64,000 nucleotides of DNA from Pholis gunnellus (Eukaryota > Chordata > Actinopteri > Perciformes > Pholidae), in NCBI GenBank assembly GCA_910591455.2, contig OU342809.1, positions 24,991,056 to 25,055,055 of the forward strand. The letters are read 5' to 3'. The notes below the pieces were generated by a model that worked only from the letters and a program-made list of their open reading frames with translations, was not told the DNA's origin and searched no databases. The position numbers and the translations under genes were made by a program. Positions within the stretch are counted from its first letter, which is position 1; each line of letters begins with the position of its first letter. Below are positions 24,464 through 36,400 of this stretch, one piece after another.

Positions 24464-25845
24464 GTCATTTTTACTGAGTGAGTGAGACAGGCAAACAGTT
24501 ACGTGGAGAGAGTGAGTGAGTGAGTGAGTGAAACTGTCTGCCTGCCTGCTTCACTCACTCCACCTAACTGTATGACTGTCTCTGTGACTATCTCTCTGTC
24601 TCACTCACTCAGTACATACAACTGTCTGTCTGCCTGTCTCACTCATCACATATTTGACAGTTATATTTCACTCACTCAGTACATGTAACTGTCTGGCTGT
24701 CTCACTCACTCACTCACTCACTCAGTACATATAACCTTCCGTCTGCCTGTCTCACTCACTGACTCCATGTAACTGTCTGCCTGTCTCACTCACTCACTCC
24801 ATATAACTGTCTGGCTGTCTCACTCATTCAGTACAAATGACCGTCTGTCTGCCTGTCTCACTCACTCCACCTAACTGTATGCCTGTCTCACTCGCTCACT
24901 CAGTACATATAACTGTCTGGCTGTCTCACTCACTCAGTACATACTGTCTCACTCATCACATATTTGACAGTTATATTTCACTCACTCAGTACAAATAACT
25001 GTCTGGCTGTCTCACTCACTCAGTACAAATGACCGTCTGTCTGCCTGTCTCACTCACTCCACCTAACTGTATGCCTGTCTCACTCACTCACTCATTACAT
25101 ATAACTGTCTGGCTGTCTCACTCACTCAGTACATATAACTGTCTCGCTGTCTCACTCACTCAGTACAAATGACTGTCCTTCTGCCTGTGTCACTCATCAC
25201 ATATTTGACAGTTATATTTCACTCACTCAGTACATGTAACTGTCTGGCTGTCTCACTCACTCAGTACAAATGACCGTTTGTCTGCCTGTCTCACTCACTC
25301 CACCTATGCCTGTCTCACTCATCACATATGTGACAGTTATATTTCACTCACTCACTCAGTACATATAACTGACTGGCTGTCTCACTCACTCAGTACAAAT
25401 GACCATCTGTCTGCCTGTCTCACTCACTCACTCACTCAGTACATATAACTGTCTGGCTGTCTCACTCACTCAGTACAAATGACCGTCTGTCTGCCTGTCT
25501 CACTCACTCACTCCATCTAACTGTATGACTGTCTCTGTGTCTATCTCTCTGTCTCATTCACTCAGTACATAACACTGTCTGTATGCCTGTCTCACTCATT
25601 CGCTGAGTACAAATGACTGTCTATCTGCCTGTCTCACTCATCACATATGTGACAGTTATATTTCGCTCACTCACTCAGTACATATAACTGTCTGTCTGCC
25701 TGCCTCACTCACTCCACCTAACTGTATGACTGGCTCTGTGTCTATCTCTCTGTCTCACGCACTCAGTACATAACACTGTCTGTATGCCTGTCTCACTCAC
25801 TCACTCAGTACAAATGACTGTTTATCTGCCTGCCTCACTCATCAC
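24464..25845 (-). repeat. second satellite array, mostly inverted
   Basis: The first about 65 bp (24464-24530) still read in the forward sense ('ctgagtgagtgagacaggca'). Then the sequence switches to the reverse complement ('ctgtctgcctgtctcactca', 'cactcagtacatataactg') up to about 25845. Of the palindromic modules in the inverted part, several are CACATATTTG (broken) and others CACATATGTG (intact). No gene. Confidence 0.95.
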
Positions 25846-27333
25846 GGATCAGAGATGAATTTTCACTTTTTATGCTCAAAACACGTTTCAGGCCAAGAGA
25901 GGGCCAAAAGTTGATTTTGTGAAAGTAACATAGTTTCAAAGATATTCTTCAAAAAAGTGCCTCAGGACAGTTGATTTCACAGTTTCATGTCATTTCCATG
26001 CATATCTGCTGCTTTCAGCACTTTACTGCCTCGAGGTGCATTTTAACCTTTTATGCTCTTAAAACACGCTAACTTCGCAAAGTCCCTTGCTCGCTCTCTA
26101 TCTGGGTCTTTTGAATGTATTTACAGTGAATGGCAGAATATGTTTTGAGATAACTTCTGTTTTTTTAATAGTTTGAGTTGAATTCAATGGGTGCACGACA
26201 TTGTTCTTTATATTAACTGCAGTTAATGAGCCAGCCGTGGTCTGCCCGCTGCAGATGACATGCACGAGTCAGCAGACCCCTGAATCTCCACCCCCGTTGC
26301 TATACAGATTGCTGTTTGCTTGTTTATTCAAAGTTTATTCATATTGAACTTGACACACGTCCAAATTGCACCAAATTCGAAGAAGCACTTCATGGGGTCT
26401 CCAGACCCACCAAGTGTGAAGTAGTTTGCATGAGTGGTTCTCAGAATATGTGAAAAAGAGACAGATATTCCTTACTTTATAGTTTGATGTATTTTTACAT
26501 TCCATACATTTTGCCAGACACTTTAGGTGAATGCTAACATTAACGCAAACCATGGAGATGGAAGCAAAATAGCCCAAATTCTCAAAATTGACCAGTGCAT
26601 GAAAAACATTATTTTTACCTTGGTTGTCTCACCTTAATGAAAAGATCATGCCGAAAATCTAAAGTATCGCAGTCATTTGCTTCCAGGCCTGCTGTATTCT
26701 TTTAGGATCATGGTAACTAGGGTTGGTAAAGTCATATAGCTACGGGTATACAACAAAAACATCCACAGTCCACGATAAAAATCCTTAATGAAGTCGGGCG
26801 CTTTTATGCTCTGAGTTGAATTATTTTTAAACTCAAAGCGAGGCGCATACAGTACAAACATGCGAGCCGCTTGTCAACCCAAAAGCAGCATGTAGAAGGC
26901 TTCGTTGTCATTGAAAACAATAACAAAAAGCAACCCTTGACTTCTAAAACTCGCTCTCTCAACCCCCCCCAAAATGAAATACAAATTTCTGGTAATGTGA
27001 TGTACTGTATAAATATAAAACTGCTTCGTTTGCGCTACCTTTAAATATAGAAAACAAACTAAATCAAATTAGTGGAATTACACATCATATAAACGTAAAC
27101 ACCTCCAAATGTATTACCTTTTTCCAAATGCTGTGTCATGCAGGTAATGAGAAAATCAGTGACAGGCTTGTCTACACCTTTGTTAAATAAAAAACCACAA
27201 AGAAAGGGGTTTTATCTAAACAGATGTACATCAAAATGCACTACAGTGTGTTTTGTTACGCGAAATATCGATAATCACTTGGAAGGGTATATTTTTTTCT
27301 AATATGAACAACACATTTAAGAGAGATAATCCT
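25846..27333. other. intergenic, low-copy with repeat remnants
   Basis: Two related short segments ('ttttcactttttatgctcaaaa' type at about 25856, 'ttttaaccttttatgctctt' at about 26040) suggest an old duplication. The part around 26335-26470 ('caccaaattc...', 'cagacccaccaagtgtgaag') looks like a dispersed fish repeat. No credible coding frame. Confidence 0.4.
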
Positions 27334-27339
27334 TTTATT
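27334..27339 (-). promoter_or_regulatory. cetp: polyadenylation signal of cetp
   Basis: TTTATT on the plus strand is AATAAA on the minus strand, 75 bp downstream of the cetp stop codon. This implies a short 3' UTR. Confidence 0.6.
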
Positions 27340-27413
27340 AGTCCCACAGCGGGGACATTTACAGGATTACAGCAGCATAGTAGTTAGGCAAGTCAAGCTT
27401 AAGGGTTGCATCG

Positions 27414-30400
27414 TCACTGTAGAGTCTTCCTAAGGAACTGAGTCAGGAGGTGATGAGGGAAACCAAAATCCATCTGAATCACCACAAAGCCCTGCAGCAC
27501 AGAGATGGAATGGAAAATAGAGTAGCAATGTAACTACCAAGTACAATGAAGTACAATACAAAAAAGGACACTTGACGAGATGAAAAGTCAAGAGAACACT
27601 CACATCCCGAGGAAGCACCTCTGGGTTGAAGATGTCAAATAAGTTAGCTCCCTGTTTGTCCAACAGCCTGGTTAGCTCAATCTCCAGAGCTGGAACAAAA
27701 CACAATGCAACATGTAACCATTACAGTTTCTACTTTCATATCGTGAAGCTACATTTTGATCTTGCTGTTGCTGAGCAATGCTGTTGATAATGATTGGTCA
27801 TGTACTACTATATCAAAAATAAAACAATAATTACCAATTTTGCAACAGTCAACAATTGAAAATGAATACATTTGAGGAGAATATCGGCTGCGAGGAACCA
27901 TTTGTTTAAATGCAATCCTGCCATGCTCATTTAAAACATTGGTACAGTCATTTCTATGAGAATGCTTTATGTTGGTAGGGTCAATAGGTTGAGGTTTATT
28001 TTATTATCCATATCTCTCTAGCCTTACCAGACAGGACCTTGGGAATGCCTATCTTCATCACAGCCTCTCTTATGAACTCCACGTGGTCCTCATCTAGCAG
28101 CTGGAAAAAGAAGCAGAGGTGATTCAACAAGTCCAGTCAAACATAAACACACAAGTGACATGAATGACAATGGTTTAAATGGGTGGGGGAAAATACTTTC
28201 TTTTGTGTTACTGATTATTTTTTGTTATCAGAATAATTAAATACTATAATATGCACTTTAAAACGTATTTAGTAAGGTTTAGGAAAAACATCACGGTCTG
28301 GCTTAAAATAACTACATAAACAAAAGTAAGGCAAGAAAACCACTTTATAAAAGGTTATTGCTTGTAGCAAATGTAAATATTAATAATTAATTAATATCTA
28401 AATATCTAAAGATAATTATAACTCAAAATTAATGAATTAAGTCTCAATCTCAGGGTTGCTCTGTTGGCTCTGTAGGCGAGCTGCAGGGGGTCCAGTAGTG
28501 GGTCAGTGAGGGTTTTAAGGTGAGACAGGACAAGGTGCTCAAAAGACTTCATAACCACAGAGGTCAGGGCGACGGGCCTGTAGTCATTCAGTCCTGTGAT
28601 CCTTGGTTTTTTGGGGACAGGGATAATGGTGGAGGCCTTGAAGCAGGCTGGTACGTGGCATGTCTCCAGGGAGGTGTTGAAGATGTCTGTGAACACCGGA
28701 GACAGCTGATCAGCACAATGCTTCAGGGTGGAGGGGGAGGAGACATAGTCCGGGCCGGCTGCTTTGCAGGGCTTCTGTTTTTTATAAAGCCTCTTGATGT
28801 CTCTCTCCAGAATAGAAAGAGTCGTCACAGGGGAGGGGGGTGGGGGGGACACTGGGATGGGTGGTACAGAGGCATGGGCCCCTGCTGAGCTGGGGGAGAG
28901 GGACCTGGTGGTCTGGGGCTGGTTGATGGAGCCATGGGGGGTGGGGTCAGGACTGACCCATTGTCTTTCAAATCGACAGTAGAACTCATTCAGCTCGTCT
29001 GCCAGCCATAGGTCGTTCATGGAGTGGGGGCTTTAGGTTTGTAGTTGGTGATCTGTCTGAGGCCTCTCCAGACAGTAGCAGAGTCACTTGCTGAGAGCTG
29101 GTGTTGCAGTTTCTAGGCCCAGCTTATTGTGGTGTAACAGTGGTCTAGAATGTTCTCCTCTCTGGTTGAGCATTTAATAAACTGTCTGTATTTGGGGAGT
29201 TCATGGCTGAGTTTTCCTTTGTTAAAGTCACCAAGGACAATAACTAAAGAGCTTTGTCTGGCTTCATGGATGTAACTTTTGAATGCTTTCATGGAGAGAA
29301 ATGTGGATGTTATTGCTGGAATCTGTGTGGAATGCTCGTGCTTCCTGATGTGTGATTTGCCCGGGGGGACGCAATGGCCCCATTTCGGAAGCATTTTCTG
29401 AGTACTTAGATCGCCGGTGGCTGCGTAAAATACAAGATATTGTGGCGGATCGTCTTAGTTAGTTAGTATAATAGTTTATAATGGTGTTTGCAGTGTATAA
29501 AATGGTTTACATGATTAAGTTGCTGAGACTTTTTTCGAAAAAAAATAATTAATTACTTTTTTTTATTTCTTTATGAAATTTGATTTCTCTCTTCGATTAA
29601 ATGTCTCGCTCTGAGCCCCCATGGGGGCTCGCTTGGGTCCAAAAGGTTTTAAATCAGTCAAATTTCATGCATTGATTCCTGTGCCATTTTGGGCCTTCAT
29701 GAAAAAATGCTTAGTCCAGCTTATTTTAATTTAACTATAGTATTTTCCACAACAAGAAAATGACTGTCTTACCGTTTGATTTTGTAAGGACAGCTCAGCT
29801 TGTAATACAAAGACCCTAGAAAGGAATGAGGACCACCATCACACACACACACACCAAGTACAGGACATGGACTAGGAATTTGAACTGATATAATGGTGTG
29901 TACATAATATATTACGAATTGGTAAGGTTGCATTCGAGAATTTCTGTAACTTTTTAAATCATGCACTCAAACAATCAGATTAACTTAACACAGATGAGCC
30001 AGATGTGTGAAGGTGAAAGAAACAGTGTTTGAACGTCTGTTCCAAGTTCTCCACAATAACTTAGTTGTGTGTACCACCAAGTACAAATTCTATTGGGGAC
30101 ATTTGTGCCTTTATTCCCATTTGAACAATTATTACATTTCGCCCCTCTCAATGACTGGAGGTTTTTCACCTCACCTTCGAGTGTGGCCATTCAGAACAAC
30201 TAATAAAACACTTATGAAATGGTTTGTTGGGAGAAAGCTGACATCTTTAGTGTGACTATCTGCCTATGTGTGAAAACAAGTTCTCTATCTACGTTTATGC
30301 AGAACAAGCAGTTTTCTGCATGATTAATGCAAAGATGGGGGGAGCTGTCACGAAACCAAAAAATATGGCTTAGACCCTTTTGGGTATGTATGCTGAATTT

Positions 30401-33400
30401 CATTTCAGATGGACTAAAAATAGGGATGCACATTTATAACCTTGAATTTGCAGGCAGGTCATTCAAAGCTCATTAAGTCTTGAAAAATGTAACAAGAAAG
30501 GTCTTACTCTGACTGGTTACCCTGCAGGAAGAGTTTCTTATCAGCATAGGAAGCTGTGATGTCAATGGCCACATCCTAGACATCAAAGACAAAGAGAAAT
30601 CACTCACTGGTCATATTTTCACTTTTTAACAAAGCCTTTGGCAGTATTAAGCTTGAAGAAAGCTAGCATAGATGAGAAGTAACCTGTCATCAAGACCCAC
30701 CATCATGTTCCAAATGTTTGCATTTCAGCTGACTTTGAAGTGGAACAGTAAGTTGTCAGACTACTGAAATGTTGATTTTTAGTTCAGTAGACACTGCACC
30801 TTTCAACTATTTATCCATTGATTTCAACTAATAATTTCAACTGATTTTCAATTATTTATTATTCATTTCAATTCAATTTATTTATATAGCCCAAAACCCA
30901 AAATGTTGCCTCTCAGGGCGGGTTGTCCTTGATGATGTGTCCTTGGGCAAGACACTTAGCCCAAAATTGCACCTGCAGGCTGTGCCTGGGGTGTATGAAT
31001 GGGTATGAATGTTAGTTATTTCTGATGGGTAGTGTATAAATGGGTGTATGAATGGTTAATAGTTGTATGGCATTTCAATAGGCAGGTCTCTGTATACAAA
31101 GATTCACTCCAGGTTACAGGGAAGGTTGCTGGAGTGGATTATGTTTTAATAATGGAAAACATGTTTTTTCTTTTTTCTTTGGAAAGAGTTTGACTGATAG
31201 ACAGTGGCGGTTGGTGGAACATTTTCTTGGTGGGGCTGTGCCACATCCAATCAATTTCAGCAAACATCCCAGTATGATTTGATGCTTGTTTCCGGGTTAC
31301 CTGTTGTGCTCTGCGTCTCGTTTTAAAGGAAAAAACAAAAAAAGGGATTTGCAAAAACGAAATTCGGCTCGTTATTGACTTTGGTTCTTTGTTTTTTTTC
31401 TTTTTTGAATTCAAAAACAGAAATACGACGGCCCATTTCCGTTTTCTCGTTTTTGGTTTGAAATGAAAAATGAGAAAACCATGGTATCTCCGTATGTTCG
31501 ACTGAACAGTAAAACAGACTATCAAAACGTACACGGACCCCGCTCTCTGGCAAACAAGATGCTTTCTGCTTCTGAACAGAGCAAACAGACTATTACAGAT
31601 CCGCATTCCTCTGCTTCACTGAAACCCGGCTTAGTGAGCACATCCAAAAATCTCTTTCGAAAGACTGGTGTCGACCCACCAGAAGGACAACAAAGAAGTT
31701 CTGCTGGAGCCCCGCATGTTGCCTTCTGAGCACACAGGTCAGTGGAAGGAGCAGTCAATAATGAACTTATTATACCCAAGTGCTCTTCAGAGAGATCGGG
31801 GAAGCCATTGGGCCCTGCTGCTGTTGATTTTTTGAATGAAGATTGTCACTGACTGTGATCTGCAGTTGATGACCAGGTTTATGGTTGTACTGAGGATCAA
31901 GATAATGCTGGTGTCCATGAATATGTTGATGTCATATACCAGTACAGTCACATTGATGTTTACACCATTTATTCAGTGCTGTTCTCTCCCATTATTTGTG
32001 TATTACCTTGAGATGTGTATGTCATGTGTATGTATTGTCTCACCTTCAGAAATGTATGGTGGCACTCAGTTTGCGCATAGGGGGTTCGATAAAGTATTTC
32101 GTACCACACTACATGATAGGAAGCTTCATGGTGTAGTGAAGAAAGAATGTCTTGTGGTAGACTTTCAATCAGATGTCTGATAAATGTTCTGTCAGAAAAA
32201 AGCAAGGAAGAGTAAAGCAAAATACCGTTTTAAAGAAGAGTATTGGTGTGTCTTGAGTCCCACAGTGAAGCTCCCCAGAGGCCATCCCCCAGACAGTCGT
32301 ACCAAAGGTGGAGGTGTTTAGGTAGGGAACAGATGAACTCCACACTCTTAGCTGTGGAGAACCTGATTCCAGCAGACACTAAATACACAAAGGCAATATG
32401 TCTCATATGTCTCATCTCGCCTTACAAAGGTGTATGTGTTTGTATTTGTAGAGATAAACAGGTTTTCCATATTACCTCTCTCATAAATTCAGGCATTGCA
32501 CTGGAGAGATTAGTCTTGAAAAGTTCCTGAAATCACATTTATCAATATCATTTAAGTCCCAACAACAGATAAAACAGCCACAATGTAACATTAAACATCT
32601 GTGACAAGATGTCCTGGTTAGGAAAGATGTACAGGCACAAAGCACAAGCTCCAATAATGTCTCAGTAGTAAGTACCAACATACCACACGCCATATTTGAA
32701 AGTGATGTACTTACAGTGAGTTCTGCTCCAGAGATGTTGAGTTGGAGACGGCTATCTTGGTGGGCAGCAGTGAACATGGGGTTTAAGACCTGGTCTGGGG
32801 TTCAACACAAGTTATATAGCAGTAACAGACACCATTTTACAAACAACAAAGAAAGAAGATCATCTTGATAACTGAGACACTGACCTACACTGCTGCCTGT
32901 GAGCTTCTGCTCTTTGGCTACCATACTGGAGTAGCGTGAAGTTAGACATTTATTCCTGAAGTTATATTTTTTCCATGGAGGTTATGTTTTAAAATGTGCA
33001 TAGATTACTTTGAATGATTAACAGGTATAACAACAGCAATTCAGAGACTTAATTTGACATTAGAGCAATGCCTGAAAAAACATGGTGGACATGGTGACTG
33101 CATCACAAAAGTGATTCCATGTGTTCACTACATATAGAAATATATTCTGTTGAAAATCAAGCGTCTACATAATTTAACCAAACTAAAAGTTGCTATGGAA
33201 ACAATATCCTTGACAAAGAAGGAAGATTATGGTAATGGTAAAAGGTATGTTTGAGGTTAGGCAACTAAAACATTAGTTAAGGTCAGGGAAAGATTCAGGT
33301 TACAGTTAATAAAAGTGCTAAAGTTAATTGCAGGTCTGTCACAGAATGCAAAGTGCAGGTGAAAGTCCACCCCGACCCTGACCGCATTCTCCACCTCGCT

Positions 33401-36400
33401 ACTTGAAGGTTACACGTCTTCCTGCACTGGCACTACAGTACGAGACTTGACTACACGGATACTATATATAAATATAAATATAAATGCAAAGAATTATTTT
33501 GATGCAATTGATTCTATTGTAAAGAAATGTCATGACCAAACATGTATCAGTTTTTCATTGTTATTAACATCGAATCTAGAACCTAAATCCTTAAATAAAC
33601 AAGAGCATTGAGACTCGACACATCATTGGATACTTACTAATGTGTCTTTTCGTTCTAATGTACCTCTACTTTCAAAACTCAAAAGACAATGTAACGCCAT
33701 CTGCTGACCTGAGATCCAAAAGTAGAGCATCCTGTCTTCAGTCAGCTGACTGGGGTGGAATACAGAGTCATTGATAACAGCGGAAGCGTTGTTGTAGTTG
33801 GCCAGCCCCTGTAAGATTTATGAAAAAAACATCAAAAAGCCAAGGGATGAACAGAAAGACAACTATATGAACTTTTACACCTAAAAGAAAGATCTACATG
33901 TACACTTCAATATGAACCGTTAAACTCTGAACATTACTGCTCTCCAGGTATTATAGAGAGGGGATCAGATGTATAGAAATGATTGGGGTGGGCAGAGGAC
34001 TGACCAAGAGCTGGACTTCCATTGGATCTGATGTACTACAGTCCAGTCTCCCCGAAACAATTGCGTATCAGCAATGTTTGACAAAGTTGACAATTTCTCT
34101 TAATGTCTTTACCAAGTACCTTTATTTGACTTTTCTTGTCTGATGATTTCAAGACAATTGCTATGAGATATGTTTGTGCATTTTATTTGAATACAGGTTC
34201 TATTTACCTTGTGGTACGATTCTATGTAGTTCGCATTGATGACAGGAGCAGCAGTTACACCAATGTCTACACTGATGTCTCCAGAACTGAGGAACTGATC
34301 TGTAAGCACACACACACACACACACACACAGTAATATTAATTAAGAGACATTCCAGATAAAGAAAATATTTCTACGAATCAGATCATTATTTAACTTATG
34401 GATTCACACAAATGGTCACCTGCTGTGTCCTGTATGAAGTCAGCCAGTATGTTTGCCACCTTGTTGATCTCCTTACAAATCTGCATTTGAGAACAGACTA
34501 ATCATTGCTGCAGTATAACCTTAACATGCTAGTCAACATTTACTCTCACTACAGGGCTGAAAACGTGTTCATGAAAATGTAGTTCTGTTTCTCTCGCCCT
34601 CACCTGTCCCTTTATGGCCAGTTTTACAGTAAAGGTAATGAAGTCGGTGAAGACCTTCCTCAGCCAGTTTGGTCTGACCAAAAATAGCAAACACACAGCA
34701 TGGTCTTATACTTATTCTTTTGTGCTGTTGACAGCCCATCAGGGTTCTGTTTTATAACTTACTCTTTGTCGCCCTGCAGATGCAGCTGGAGCTTGTGAAA
34801 ATGAAGATAACAGTCGGATGTGTCTGCTGCTACCTTACCGTCTCTGCAGTCTGAGAGCGGAGACAAACAGAAATAACAGAACAGACGGGAGAAGATATCA
34901 GGTGAGAATAAAGACAGTTGGTTGATATTTGTCGATATTATGAAGTGCTTGAAGTAGAACAAAAATGTTCCAGTATACTGAGCCAGCAGCTGCCTACCTT
35001 CTGAACAAGTAATATGAAGAAGTATTTTGGATTCTACACCACAGAGGGAAAAATCATGGATAAACATAAGGCAGTTTGCTGAAATAAAAAATGCCTCTCC
35101 CTAACGATACCACGACAACAAATCTGAAGTCATCACTTCCTTCTCACACAGACTCCTCCCCCACCTATTGCACATTTTCAGGGGGCGATTGGGTGCTCGT
35201 GATTGGAAGAAAGTATTACCCATAGAGTCCAGCAGAGGGCTCAGTCTGTGCTGATAGAACTAGGGTGATAATATCATAACATTAGTTAACTTCTCACTCA
35301 GTAAGGAGGCTGGGCTAAAACAAATAAATGAAGCTACATCCCTTTTCCTATTTAGTTCAGGATTAAGCAACACGTGTTGCGCTAGAATTCATTTAAATGA
35401 AGTACATGTTCTCACTGGTATCTGACTGAATCCATGTCAATGAAAACCTTGCCACTGTTAACCTTTTGGCTTTGTTAAGAGATTTGCCAAAGGTGCACCT
35501 GGGTCAACCAGGAGTTAATGGTATGCACTAGGAAGTATGAGAACTCATGCTAACAAAGATGTGAATTGACTACTGGTACAATTCAAGCACTGTTTTTAGT
35601 GCAGTTGCTATCGTGCCTCAATCCATGAACACGTACAAAAAACAAGGTACTCACAAAGTTTGGGGTTTATTCCGAGGTCAATCTGAGATTCAATTTCAAA
35701 GTCAATTGAATGTGCAACGTTGACACTAGATGAAAAAGAAATACAAATTGCAAATAAATACAAATCAATTTACTGGGAAAATGTTGAAAGAGCAACATAC
35801 AGAAAGTTAAGCTAAATCAACAGGAAAACAGGGAGAGGAGTAACAGTGAAGATTTCAATGTTTGACTGAGATGTAATCTGTGGGAAATGCAGTGCCTGAA
35901 CACAACAGCAATGACCTCTGACACTTTAGCACCAACTGAAATTCTTGTAAAATACAACTTGCAACGTTAGTCCAAAATGTGACCCCTTTTCTGCAAGGCA
36001 ATTAAAGAATGTCCAGAAATACTAAAGCTTTATTTAAAACTAGCACAAATAGAGAACAATCATTAAGTCCGAACAATAGCTGAATAATGTAGCTGTATGT
36101 ATCTAAAGATTGCTAACATAACAGCAGTCAGAAACCATAATAGCTCTGACCAATTAAGAAATAGCAGCAAAACCCCTGAGTGTACTGAATTGAGCAATGA
36201 TGTGTTTTGTTGCTAATGTAAACAACTTTCAACTGTTTCTGTATTTCTTCTTTCAGAAGTTATATTGTCTTACCTGTATTTTTATAGTGTACTGGGCACC
36301 AGGTCCGTATTCTGAATTCCTATCTGAATTTTGAGAGTTCTTATCAAGTTTATTCAGATAAAGTAATTGTTCTAGGTGACTATAATATTCATGTGGATGT

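Noticed and set aside
28520..28982. Plus-strand Gly-rich frames
   Set aside because: Antisense shadow of the LINE reverse transcriptase on the minus strand.
31139..31606. 155-codon minus-strand frame rich in Lys, Arg and Phe
   Set aside because: Composition follows the A/T-rich repeat; no homology or splice logic, and it lies within a cetp intron.
32230..32415. Minus-strand frame with 'SAGIRFSTAKSVEF'
   Set aside because: It is a shifted frame over cetp exon 12. The other frame matches the family and the phases.
32884..32935. A possible extra cetp exon between exons 9 and 10
   Set aside because: The acceptor-like CCAG leads into an immediate in-frame TAG, and exons 9 and 10 already join in phase with family continuity.
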